Of a stretch of 64,000 nucleotides of DNA, positions 45,069 through 54,327 are shown in pieces. The stretch is from the NCBI GenBank assembly GCA_020073265.1, contig JAIQFN010000027.1:1-64000 (forward strand), given 5' to 3'. The notes beneath the pieces were generated by a model. The model worked only from the letters and a program-made list of their open reading frames with translations. It did no database searches and was not told the origin of the DNA. The translations under genes were made by a program, and so were the position numbers. Each line of letters opens with the position of its first letter. Within the stretch, counting starts at the first letter, position 1. Origin of the DNA: Terriglobia bacterium. GTDB taxonomy: Bacteria; Acidobacteriota; Terriglobia; Bryobacterales; Bryobacteraceae.

Positions 45069-46430
45069 TCACGGCTTGGGGACAGATTCGTCTGTCCCCG
45101 TCGCGAGAAACCTCTCCAGGGCGCGCTCGACGTGGGTTCCCCGCGAGCCCTTAAACAAGATCACGTCGCCGGGTTTGGCGATTTTCCGCAAATGGTCCCC
45201 TGCTTGAGCGGCGTCGGAGAAAAAAAACGCGGCGTCGACTGCCTGGCCCGCTTCCCTAGCTGCGTCGACTAAGTGGCAGGCCTCGCCGCGTATGCCAACG
45301 AGCACATCAATTCCGCTGCGCGCGACGTAGTCGCCTACCTCGCGGTGCAGGGACCCGGCCCAGCGGCCGAGCTCGAGCATCTCCCCCAGCACGGCGATGC
45401 GCCGTTGGGCTGGCGTATCCCGGAGCACGTCGATCATGGCGCGTGCGGCATCGGGATTGGAGTTGTAGCAATCGTTCAAAATCAAAATTCCGTTGTGCTG
45501 AAATCGCTCGCCTCGCATGGAGGACGGCGACATTTCGCGCACTACATCCGTGAGCTGTCCGGGCCGGATACCGAAGATGCCGGCGACGGCGATTCCGGCC
45601 AGCAGGTTTAGAACGCTATGCCGTCCGGCCAGCGGGCTTTCAAATTGCACGCCGCCTACGCGGAAGCGGACGCCCAGGGCGCTGTGTTCTACTTGCTCGG
45701 CGCGGACGTCGGCGGTCTCGCTGAGGCCGAAGGTCACGGTGCGGCCGCGATGCGTTTCGCGGAAACGGGACACCAGCGGATCGTCTGCGTTCAGCACCGC
45801 GATTCCGTCCGGCGGAAGCGACTCGATCAGCTCGCGCTTGGCCGCGGCGACGCCTTCGATCGAATCGAAGGCCTCCATGTGGGCGTACCCGACGTTGGTC
45901 ACGACACCGATCCGCGGCCGCGCGATGGCGCACAAGGTTCGGATTTCGCCGGAATGGTTCATAGCCATTTCGAGCACCGCCACGCGGGCCTCTCGGGGGA
46001 GCCGCAGGATGGAAAGCGGAAGGCCCACGTGGTTGTTCAGATTTCCGATGGTCTTGCCGACGGGCATGGCGACACCCAGCATGCGGGCAATCATGTCCTT
46101 GGTGGACGTCTTGCCCGCGCTGCCGGTCACCCCCACCACTTCCCCGCCCCATTGACGGCGAGACCACGCTGCGATTTGTTGGAGTGCTGCCAGGGAATCG
46201 GGCACCACCAGAACCGGGCCGGCTTGCGCCTGATTCGCGATGGCCGCTGCGGCGCCTTTCTGGAGAGCTTGTTCGACGTAGGCGTTGCCATCATGGTTGG
46301 GACCGCGCAGTGCGAAGAACAAGTCGCCGGGCGCGAGGGTGCGCGTGTCGACGCTCCAGCCGGTGATGGCGGCGTTGCTTTGAACGGTCAAGCCCAAGAC
46401 TTGTGCTATCTCTTGCAAGCGGAACTCCAT
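45069..46430 (-). CDS. murF: UDP-N-acetylmuramoyl-tripeptide--D-alanyl-D-alanine ligase
   Basis: MurF (453 residues) adds D-Ala-D-Ala to complete the UDP-MurNAc-pentapeptide. The N-terminal domain starts FRLQEIAQVLGLTVQ; ATP loop VTGSAGKTSTKDMIA; LNNHVGLPLSILRL and VLEMAMNHSGEIRTL follow, then ILNDCYNSNPDAARAMIDVL and the terminal LFKGSRGTHVERALERFL. The final residues ATGTDESVPKP are encoded by a REP-C hairpin (45078-45099), so the repeat has extended or replaced the C-terminus. A truncated REP-A copy lies between murF and murE. Confidence 0.96.
   Translation of the reverse strand: MEFRLQEIAQVLGLTVQSNAAITGWSVDTRTLAPGDLFFALRGPNHDGNAYVEQALQKGAAAAIANQAQAGPVLVVPDSLAALQQIAAWSRRQWGGEVVGVTGSAGKTSTKDMIARMLGVAMPVGKTIGNLNNHVGLPLSILRLPREARVAVLEMAMNHSGEIRTLCAIARPRIGVVTNVGYAHMEAFDSIEGVAAAKRELIESLPPDGIAVLNADDPLVSRFRETHRGRTVTFGLSETADVRAEQVEHSALGVRFRVGGVQFESPLAGRHSVLNLLAGIAVAGIFGIRPGQLTDVVREMSPSSMRGERFQHNGILILNDCYNSNPDAARAMIDVLRDTPAQRRIAVLGEMLELGRWAGSLHREVGDYVARSGIDVLVGIRGEACHLVDAAREAGQAVDAAFFFSDAAQAGDHLRKIAKPGDVILFKGSRGTHVERALERFLATGTDESVPKP
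45078..45099. repeat. REP-C hairpin, copy 2, inside the murF coding end
   Basis: GGGGACAGA-TTCG-TCTGTCCCC: a 9-bp perfect stem with a TTCG loop (CGAA when read on the coding strand). It encodes the residues TGTDESVP of MurF, seven bases before the stop codon. Confidence 0.8.
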
Positions 46431-46445
46431 CGCTTCTCAACCAGG

Positions 46446-46469
46446 CGTTCGCAGGTGTGCGTGCGCCAC
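46446..46469 (-). repeat. Truncated REP-A repeat
   Basis: A 24-bp fragment starting CGTTCGCAGGTGTGCG and ending TGCGCCAC, matching the two ends of the REP-A element but missing the middle. It occupies most of the murF-murE gap and ends directly before the murE stop. Confidence 0.6.
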
Positions 46470-46470
46470 G

Positions 46471-47946
46471 TCATCCTTCATACCCAAGCTCTTGCAACAC
46501 GGCCCGGGCCACTTCGCGGTCGTCAAAATGTATGACGCGATCTTTCAAAATCTGATACGGTTCGTGTCCTTTTCCACACAGCAGCACAACGTCGCCCGGC
46601 TCGGCCTGCTCAAGCGCCGCACGGATGGCCTTGCCTCGATCCGGCTCCGCCAGATGCAGCGTATCGAAGCGCCTGAGACCGACCAGCGCGTCGTTCATGA
46701 TGGCGATGGGATCTTCCGAGCGCGGGTTGTCCGAGGTCAACACCACGAAATCGCTCGACTCCGCGGCCGCCATGCCCATGAGAGGACGCTTGGTGCGGTC
46801 GCGATCGCCGCCGCATCCGAACAAAGTGATTACGCGGCGGGGATGCAACTCGCGCGCCACGGCAATCACGTTGCGGATGGCGTCGTCGGTATGCGCATAG
46901 TCCACCGCGACCACAAACGGCTGGCCGGCATTTACCGTGTCAAAGCGTCCCGGCACGCGCTTGCACTCCGCGATTCCGGTCGCGATGGTGTTCCAATCGA
47001 ACCCATAGCTGAGCGCGGCGCCGCAAGCTGCCAGGATGTTATACGCATTGATCTTGCCCATCAGGGGTGAGGCGAGCTGCACTTTGACGCCGCGATACTG
47101 GACGGTGAAATGCAATCCCTCGAAGGTGGTTTTAAGCTCGGCGGCTCTGAGATCCGCGCTCTCGCCGAATCCGTATCGCAGCACTTCGCCGCCCGACGGA
47201 TTGAGGTCCTGCCCGCGCGGATCGTCGGCGTTGATCACCGACCAGCGCGGCGGCGGTGCGCCCTCGGGAGCGAAAAGCAGGCGCTTGGCCGCGAAGTAAT
47301 TGTCCATGGTCTGGTGGAAGTCCAGATGATCCCGCGTGAAGTTGGTAAACACCGCGGTGTGAAACGTCATGCCATAGACTCGGCCGAGAGCCAGCGCGTG
47401 GGAGGAGACTTCCATGCTGGCGTGCGTGCCGCCGGCCTGTTCCAGCTCATGAAAGATGCGATACAAATCGAGCGACTCGGGCGTGGTGTTCACCGCCGTC
47501 CGCACTTCACCCGCGAGGCGATACTCGATGGTTCCGACCATGGCGGTAGTCTTGCCGGCGGCGCGCAGAACCGCATCGATCAGGAACGTGGTGGTGGTTT
47601 TGCCGTTGGTGCCGGTGACGCCGGTGAGACTCAGCCTTTCGTCGGGATGCCCGTAGAAGTTGCGCGACGCGAGCGCGAGAGCCTGGCGCCCGTGTTCAAC
47701 CTGGATCCAGGTTCCCTGAAACCCTTCGGGCGAAGGCAGCTCGCTGACCACACCAATGGCGCCGCTGGCGATCGCCGCCTGCGCAAACTTGCGGCCGTCG
47801 GCGCGCGCGCCGGCGAAGGCGAAGAACAGAAAGCCCGCCTCGACGCGCCGCGAATCGTAATCCAACCCCGTCACCTGTCTTCTCCCCAACTCCGCCGGTA
47901 GCGCCGCCTTCAGCCGCACGCCGGCGAGGATCTGGTCCAGCGTCAT
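46471..47946 (-). CDS. murE: UDP-MurNAc-L-Ala-D-Glu:meso-2,6-diaminopimelate ligase
   Basis: MurE (491 residues) adds the third stem residue. ATP loop GVTGTNGKTTTTFLID, NFTRDHLDFHQTMDNYFAAK, and DYAHTDDAIRNVI are standard. The amino-acid selectivity motif reads DNPRSEDP, the DNPR form that recognises meso-diaminopimelate, so the peptidoglycan is of the meso-DAP type. The ATG overlaps the ftsI stop (ATGA). Confidence 0.97.
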   Translation of the reverse strand: MTLDQILAGVRLKAALPAELGRRQVTGLDYDSRRVEAGFLFFAFAGARADGRKFAQAAIASGAIGVVSELPSPEGFQGTWIQVEHGRQALALASRNFYGHPDERLSLTGVTGTNGKTTTTFLIDAVLRAAGKTTAMVGTIEYRLAGEVRTAVNTTPESLDLYRIFHELEQAGGTHASMEVSSHALALGRVYGMTFHTAVFTNFTRDHLDFHQTMDNYFAAKRLLFAPEGAPPPRWSVINADDPRGQDLNPSGGEVLRYGFGESADLRAAELKTTFEGLHFTVQYRGVKVQLASPLMGKINAYNILAACGAALSYGFDWNTIATGIAECKRVPGRFDTVNAGQPFVVAVDYAHTDDAIRNVIAVARELHPRRVITLFGCGGDRDRTKRPLMGMAAAESSDFVVLTSDNPRSEDPIAIMNDALVGLRRFDTLHLAEPDRGKAIRAALEQAEPGDVVLLCGKGHEPYQILKDRVIHFDDREVARAVLQELGYEG

Positions 47947-49988
47947 CGGCCAAATTCGACGCGTACTGCCCGACCCGAAGGCAACACCGCGCCCGGCCCT
48001 GGAACCTGTGCGCGCGCAACTCCGCTGCCCGTGAACTCGATCGGAATCCCCATCGCCGCCGATTCCTGAATCACGTCCCGCACGGTCTTCCCCTGAAAGT
48101 TCGGAACGCGTGCTCCGGTGCGATCGGCCACGGGATCCTCGGCGCCTCCTGAAAAAAATGCCCGCTGGTCCGAAGCGTCTCTTGCGGAAGCCACCGGTCG
48201 GTCGTCGGCAGCAACGGCATCTCCCGCTTGGACCAGCGGGGGAGGGATGGAAGAACCGAGACCGGCGATCGCCACGTCATCTTCATCGGCCTGATCGCCG
48301 TCCTCGGACGGAAGCATCTCGGGCAAATCCTTGGGCACATCCTTGATGCGCAGCGCGGCGGAGGTCACTTCGCGAAACACCGGCCCCGAGGTAGGAGCGC
48401 CGTAGCCCGCTTTGCCCTCGGTGTGATTGATGGTGACTGCGACCACGATGGCCGGGTTCGCAACCGGCGCGAATCCGACAAACGACGCGTTGTAAAAGTG
48501 CGTGTATCTGCGGCTTTGATAGTCGTAGATCATGGCGGTCCCGGTCTTGCCGCCGGAGGTGTAGCCAATCAGGCGCGCGTAGTGGTGGCCGGTGCCGTAC
48601 GGCTTGATCATGACGCCTTCCATCATGCGGCGCATGGTGATGGCGGTCTCCGGCTTCAGCACGCGAACCGGCGTGGTGATGGGTGTGTCCATAGTGAGGC
48701 GCGGCCGCACGCGCAATCCACCGCTGGCGATGACGGAACAGGCCTGGGCAAGCTGGAGCGCCGTGACCCCGATCTCATGGCCCATGGCGACCGAGGCGAC
48801 GGAGGTCTTCTCCCAGTGCTTCAGCGGCCGGACAATTCCGCCCGATTCGCCGGGGAGCGGCAGCCCGGTTTTCGAGCCGAATCCAAACCGGCGAATGTAT
48901 TCGTAGAGCTTCGCCTGTCCCACCGTCAACCCGATATTGATGGCGCCGATGTTACTCGAGCGCGCCAGCACATCTTCCATGGACAACATGCCGTAGCGGT
49001 GGTCGTCATGAATGGTGCGGCCGAACAGAGTGATCTTTCCGCCGCCGCAGTTGATCATGGTCTCGGGGCGCAGGTGAGTCGTTTCCAGCGCGGAAGAAAG
49101 TGTGATGACTTTGAACACCGACCCCGGCTCGAAAGGCGCGGCGATCGCCAGGTTCTCGCGGGCCGACAGGTCTTGCGGCGTGGGCGGCAGGTTGGGATCG
49201 TAGGTCGGGTAGTTGGCATAGGCGAGCACGTCGCCGGTGCGCGGGTCCATCGCGATCACGCTCCCGGACTTGGCATGGTGAAGATCCACCATCTTCTGCA
49301 GCTCGCGCTCGGCGACGAACTGGATGCTGGCGTCGATGGTCAGGTGCAGGTCCTTGCCGGGTTCGGGCTCGGTGGCCAGTTTGGACTCGAAGCCGCGCTG
49401 GCGGACATCGGCTGTCAGCACCAGTTCGCCGGGGTGCCCTTCGAGTTGCTGGTTAAAGCTCCGCTCGACACCGGCGTTGCCGTTGCCTTCGAAGTCGACG
49501 CCGCCCAGCACATGCGCCGCGAGCGATTTGTTGGGATAGAAGCGCTGGGTCTCGGTGCGGAACTCGATCCAGTCGAGCTTCAGGTCGCGGAGCCGGCTGG
49601 CCTCGTCGGGCGTGATGCGGCGCTTCACCCACAGGAAGCCGCGTTTGCTCTCGACGGACGACTTCATTCTCTGGAGCAGGTCGCGCGCGTCCAGGTTGAG
49701 AATCCTGCCCAGGATTTCGGAGGCCACCGCGACATCCGGCACCCGCAGCGGATCGACGCAGACCGACTCGACCGGCAGACTCATGGCCAGCCGCTCGCCG
49801 TGGCGGTCGAGAATCATGCCGCGCGCGGCCGGCACTTCCACCCTGCGCTGCTGCTGCTGATCGGCCAGGCGCTTATATTCGCCGTGCTGGACGATCTGCA
49901 GCTGGACCAGACGGGCGGCGATCAGCGCGGCCCAGACAAAGGCCAGCCGCGCCAGCATGTGCACGCGCTTGGTCGCCAACGTATCCAT
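47943..49988 (-). CDS. ftsI: Septal penicillin-binding protein (FtsI/PBP2B type) with PASTA domain
   Basis: Class B transpeptidase (681 residues) that cross-links septal peptidoglycan with FtsW. An N-terminal helix (MLARLAFVWAALIAARLVQLQIV) and the dimerisation domain (AARGMILDRHGERLAMSL) precede the penicillin-binding domain with the active-site serine motif EPGSVFKVI (SxxK), RSSNIGAI (SxN) and SGGKTGTAM (KTG). One C-terminal PASTA domain follows (VPNFQGKTVRDVIQESAAMGIPIEFTG, about 625-680), as in SpoVD/PBP2B-like proteins, whereas E. coli FtsI lacks it. The start has the ATG at 49988. Tightly coupled to murE. Confidence 0.94.
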   Translation of the reverse strand: MDTLATKRVHMLARLAFVWAALIAARLVQLQIVQHGEYKRLADQQQQRRVEVPAARGMILDRHGERLAMSLPVESVCVDPLRVPDVAVASEILGRILNLDARDLLQRMKSSVESKRGFLWVKRRITPDEASRLRDLKLDWIEFRTETQRFYPNKSLAAHVLGGVDFEGNGNAGVERSFNQQLEGHPGELVLTADVRQRGFESKLATEPEPGKDLHLTIDASIQFVAERELQKMVDLHHAKSGSVIAMDPRTGDVLAYANYPTYDPNLPPTPQDLSARENLAIAAPFEPGSVFKVITLSSALETTHLRPETMINCGGGKITLFGRTIHDDHRYGMLSMEDVLARSSNIGAINIGLTVGQAKLYEYIRRFGFGSKTGLPLPGESGGIVRPLKHWEKTSVASVAMGHEIGVTALQLAQACSVIASGGLRVRPRLTMDTPITTPVRVLKPETAITMRRMMEGVMIKPYGTGHHYARLIGYTSGGKTGTAMIYDYQSRRYTHFYNASFVGFAPVANPAIVVAVTINHTEGKAGYGAPTSGPVFREVTSAALRIKDVPKDLPEMLPSEDGDQADEDDVAIAGLGSSIPPPLVQAGDAVAADDRPVASARDASDQRAFFSGGAEDPVADRTGARVPNFQGKTVRDVIQESAAMGIPIEFTGSGVARAQVPGPGAVLPSGRAVRVEFGR

Positions 49989-50045
49989 TTCACAGCCCCC
50001 AAAACGAACTCCGGCTCTTTCGCGCCCCGCAATTTCCGATCCCGG

Positions 50046-50525
50046 CTACTTCTTGGCCAGGATATGATCCGACTTGTTCTCGAGGTACACGACGCTCGAC
50101 GGCGCCGGATCCACGAAGCGCTGCATCCGCCCCAGCTCTTCCAGCCTGGCCGGGCTCACCAGCTTGGCCTCTTGGAGCTCGAGCGCCGCGCGATCCAGCT
50201 CCAGGCGCTGCTTTTCCTGCCGCAAGGCTTCCATCTTGTATCCCGCCATCAGCTCATACAGGGTGGGAAGCAGCAGGCTGATGACCAGCATCGCGAGGAC
50301 GAACGAATAGCCGATCATGCGCCAGCACACTTTGCGCGCCGCCGGGTCCGCCACGCGCACCACTCCGGAATTGGCGATGTGCTTCACGCGGAAGTACACG
50401 TCTTCGTTCGGAAACAGCGGGACCTCGAAGGGATCCTCGGGATCCAGAACGCGGGGCCGGGGCGCGGGCTGATCGGCGATCTTCGCCGCCGTGAATCGAT
50501 CAAAAAAAGTTGCCAGAGTTGCCAT
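50046..50525 (-). CDS. ftsL: FtsL-like cell division protein
   Basis: A 159-residue bitopic protein with a cytoplasmic part (about residues 1-70), one transmembrane helix (MIGYSFVLAMLVISLLLPTLYEL) and a coiled-coil extracytoplasmic part (MEALRQEKQRLELDRAALELQEAKLVSPARLEELG). It ends near VVYLE. Position between rsmH and ftsI and the helix-coil architecture identify it as the FtsL/DivIC element, though sequence conservation in this family is low. The cytoplasmic part is longer than in E. coli FtsL. Confidence 0.78.
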   Translation of the reverse strand: MATLATFFDRFTAAKIADQPAPRPRVLDPEDPFEVPLFPNEDVYFRVKHIANSGVVRVADPAARKVCWRMIGYSFVLAMLVISLLLPTLYELMAGYKMEALRQEKQRLELDRAALELQEAKLVSPARLEELGRMQRFVDPAPSSVVYLENKSDHILAKK

Positions 50526-50538
50526 GTTCTCGTCTTGA

Positions 50539-51399
50539 CTACCTCATCTCCACTGCCCGGAGCTTGGCGCTGCGGGAGGGAGGGTTATTTTTCGTTTCTT
50601 CCAGCGTCGGCTTGACCACGTGCCGGGTGAGGACCGTCGCTCTGCCCGCGCGCGCCAGCGCCTGAAAGCTCTGCTTCACTTTTCGGTCTTCGAGCGACAT
50701 GAACGAAAGCATGACGATTCGTCCACCGCTCCCGACCAAGTCCGGTGCGATTTCGAGCAGCCGGTCCAACTCGGCCGGCTCGTCGTTCACCGCCATGCGC
50801 AGCGCCATGAACGTCTGCGTGGCGGGATGAAGTCTGCTCGTCCGGGGCACGGCCTCTTCGATCACGCGCGACAGTCGCTGTGTCGTGTGGATCGGCCGTG
50901 CCCGAACGATTGCTCTGCTGATTCTCCGCGACCTCCTTTCTTCGCCGAATTGATAGATCAAGTCGGCTAGTTCTTTTTCTGAAGTCGTATTGACGATCTC
51001 GTCGGCCGTCAAGGCCTGAGTACGATCCATGCGCATGTCCAAAGGGCCTTCGGCCATCAGCGAGAAGCCACGCTCCGGCTCCAGCAGCTGATATCGGCTC
51101 ACGCCCAGATCGGCCAGAAGCCCGTTCACTCGTTCCACGCCGGCAGCCTGCGGCGCTGCTCGCAAATCGCCGAACGATCCGTGGTGATAGCGGATCCGGT
51201 CCGCCCACTCGGCCGTGTTGCTCCTGGCCATTTCGAGCGATTCGGCATCCCGGTCGCTCGCGATCACCAGACCGCTCGACAACCGCTGCGCGATGGCCGC
51301 GGTATGCCCGCCCAAACCCGCGGTCGCGTCCAGATAAATGCCGTCGGGCCGGATTGCCAGGTACTCCAGGCATTCCGCAAGCATCACCGGCACGTGCAT
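50539..51399 (-). CDS. rsmH: 16S rRNA (cytosine1402-N4)-methyltransferase
   Basis: RsmH/MraW (286 residues) methylates C1402 of 16S rRNA with S-adenosylmethionine. The start HVPVMLAECLEYL is standard, SAM loop YLDATAGLGGHTAAI, then LLADLGVSRYQLLEPERGFSLMAEGPLDMRMD, QFGEERRSRRISRAIV and FMALRMAVNDE. The ATG at 51399 lies nine bases after the mraZ stop. It is the second gene of the dcw cluster. Confidence 0.97.
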   Translation of the reverse strand: MHVPVMLAECLEYLAIRPDGIYLDATAGLGGHTAAIAQRLSSGLVIASDRDAESLEMARSNTAEWADRIRYHHGSFGDLRAAPQAAGVERVNGLLADLGVSRYQLLEPERGFSLMAEGPLDMRMDRTQALTADEIVNTTSEKELADLIYQFGEERRSRRISRAIVRARPIHTTQRLSRVIEEAVPRTSRLHPATQTFMALRMAVNDEPAELDRLLEIAPDLVGSGGRIVMLSFMSLEDRKVKQSFQALARAGRATVLTRHVVKPTLEETKNNPPSRSAKLRAVEMR

Positions 51400-51408
51400 A
51401 CATAACCG

Positions 51409-51894
51409 CTACTTGAAACCTTTCAGCTTGGCGGCCTTCAGCTTGTCGGCCAGTTTTTCGCGGGACTGCCGCTTGCGCGCTTCGTACTCGGCTTTGGAAT
51501 AAACGTTGATAGCGTTCTGCGTGCAATCCAGCCGGACTTCCTGATTCTCGATGGCCAGCGCGCGCCTGAGGTCGGTGGGCAGCGTGATGCGTCCCTGCGG
51601 GTCCACCTTGGCCTCTGCGCCGTAATCGTTCGACACGAAGGCCAGCGAGTCGGAGGCGTCCGGATCTTCGGTCGCGAGTTGCTCCAGAACTTTTTCGTTT
51701 ACCCGCCACACCGAAATGGGGTAAATTCGAGCTGTGCGGTCGTCGATGCTGGTCACGAACAGTTTGTCATCTCCAAACCCGCCCAAGAAGGTCTGCACGT
51801 CCACCGGTAGCTTCAGCCTGCCCTTTTCGTCGACGTGGACCGAAAAGAACCCGCGAGGAGGCTCGACCGGCGTCGTTTTGGGCTGATCATCCAC
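51409..51894 (-). CDS. mraZ: Transcriptional regulator MraZ
   Basis: MraZ (161 residues) controls the dcw cluster by binding direct repeats in its own promoter. Two SpoVT/AbrB-type swapped-hairpin domains are visible: GFFSVHVDEKGRLKLPVDV (residues about 15-33) and DPQGRITLPTDLRRAL (about 97-112), each with the DxxGR motif. The GTG at 51894 is used as start because no other in-frame start precedes the first domain. That GTG lies inside the first MraZ box, and the ribosome-binding site is poor. It is the first gene of the cluster running to ftsZ. Confidence 0.93.
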   Translation of the reverse strand: MDDQPKTTPVEPPRGFFSVHVDEKGRLKLPVDVQTFLGGFGDDKLFVTSIDDRTARIYPISVWRVNEKVLEQLATEDPDASDSLAFVSNDYGAEAKVDPQGRITLPTDLRRALAIENQEVRLDCTQNAINVYSKAEYEARKRQSREKLADKLKAAKLKGFK

Positions 51895-51917
51895 TTTAGT
51901 CCGCTTTCGACCACTTT
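51891..51917 (-). promoter_or_regulatory. MraZ-binding boxes
   Basis: On the minus strand AAAGTGG, AAAGCGG and AAAGTGG occur at exactly 10-base spacing (51917-51911, 51907-51901, 51897-51891). Such direct repeats one helical turn apart are the known form of MraZ operators. The third box contains the GTG start codon, so binding would directly block the head of the cluster. Confidence 0.75.
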
Positions 51918-52006
51918 GGGCCTTGAGAGATTTTTACACGACTCCTCCGGGGAATGCAAGAACTTTTTGTAATTAGGTCAGGCCTGAGAAGGGTTTAGCG
52001 GGTGGA

Positions 52007-52022
52007 CCACCAGTGCTGGTGG
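52007..52022. other. Hairpin between mraZ region and HEAT-repeat gene
   Basis: CCACCAG-TG-CTGGTGG, a 7-bp perfect stem, in the 172-base gap between the mraZ start and the HEAT-repeat gene's stop. No T-tract follows on either strand. It may be a Rho-independent-like stop remnant or part of the adjacent REP-B region. Confidence 0.4.
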
Positions 52023-52060
52023 GCTGGAATCGATCATGCCCAGCCTGTACGATCTATCGT

Positions 52061-52099
52061 GGCCGGCTAAAGGCCGGCTGCAGCCAGTGGCTGCCCCAC
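52061..52099. repeat. REP-B palindromic repeat, copy 2, forming the end of the HEAT-repeat gene
   Basis: GGCCGGC-TAAA-GGCCGGC followed by the hairpin GCAGCC-AGT-GGCTGC and CCCCAC, matching 43829-43870. It contains the stop codon and the last residues (GQPLAAAGL) of the HEAT-repeat protein. Confidence 0.8.
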
Positions 52100-52912
52100 G
52101 CTGGCTTTTTGCTCCGGATTCAGGCTCAGCCGGATGATCGCGGCGGCGGACATGGCTTTGACCGCCTCGTGCGAATCCGAAAGCCCGGTTTCTAGCTTGG
52201 GAATCGAGTCGCGGTTGCCGCACTTGCCCAAGCCTTTGGCGGCGGCGGCCTTGACGGCGAAATTCTTGTCGTTGGCGAAGGCCCACTCCAGCAATCGCAC
52301 GGTCTGGGCGTCGCATTCCTCGGCGAGCAGCGTCACGGAAAGGGTCCGCGAACCGCCCGAGCCGTCCTTGAAAGCCTGTTCGGCGGCGACGATCCCCAGG
52401 CTGAACGGACCGAGCAGCGCGCCGGAGGCCTCCTTGAAACCCATCATCGCCAGGGCCTTGGGATCGCGCATCTTCCTTTTGGCGTCGCGCACCGCGCCGC
52501 CCACCAAGCCGTCGGACGTCTTCTGCTGGCCGGTGAGGACGTCCTCAATTAATTCGCGGCCACTTCTGTCCCCAAGGACCCAGAGCGCTTTGGCCGCGCC
52601 AAACGCGACTTCGCCGGAAGGATCGTCCAGCTCCGTCTTGAGCGCAGGAATGGACTGCTTGGATTTCATCTCGCCCAGCTCGGCGGCAGCAGTTTGACGG
52701 ACCAGCGGGTCGTCATCCTTGAGCGCCTTCTCGACCAGCTGGACAGCTTCCTGAGTCAGCCCGATGGAACCGATCGCCGTCACGGCCTGCCTTCGTTTAT
52801 CGGGATTCTTGTCGGACAAGTCTTGCTTGAGGACTTCCCAAGCGGTTTTCTCGGGCTGCGCCAGAAGACCGATCGCGGAGGCCAACACAACGACGATGAG
52901 CTTTCGAGACAT
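52067..52912 (-). CDS. Exported HEAT-repeat protein
   Basis: A 281-residue protein with a signal peptide (MSRKLIVVVLASAIGLLAQ) and PBS-lyase/HEAT-like helical repeats: AVTAIGSIGLTQEAVQLVEKALKDDDPLVRQTAAAELGEM, SIPALKTELDDPSGEVAFGAAKALWVLGD, and toward the end KAAAAKGLGKCGNRDSIPKLETGLSDSHEAVKAMSAAAIIRL. Such repeats form a curved protein-binding surface. Its last nine residues and stop lie in a REP-B repeat, so the original C-terminus may have differed. It is on the minus strand, 50 bases downstream of the NtrX-type gene. The partner is unknown. Confidence 0.85.
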   Translation of the reverse strand: MSRKLIVVVLASAIGLLAQPEKTAWEVLKQDLSDKNPDKRRQAVTAIGSIGLTQEAVQLVEKALKDDDPLVRQTAAAELGEMKSKQSIPALKTELDDPSGEVAFGAAKALWVLGDRSGRELIEDVLTGQQKTSDGLVGGAVRDAKRKMRDPKALAMMGFKEASGALLGPFSLGIVAAEQAFKDGSGGSRTLSVTLLAEECDAQTVRLLEWAFANDKNFAVKAAAAKGLGKCGNRDSIPKLETGLSDSHEAVKAMSAAAIIRLSLNPEQKASVGQPLAAAGL

Positions 52913-52962
52913 GCGCTCCTCCCTGCTTTCTCGCCCAAATTATACCTGGACGCGAGTAAGCC

Positions 52963-54323
<1,361 letters not shown>

Positions 54324-54327
<4 letters not shown>

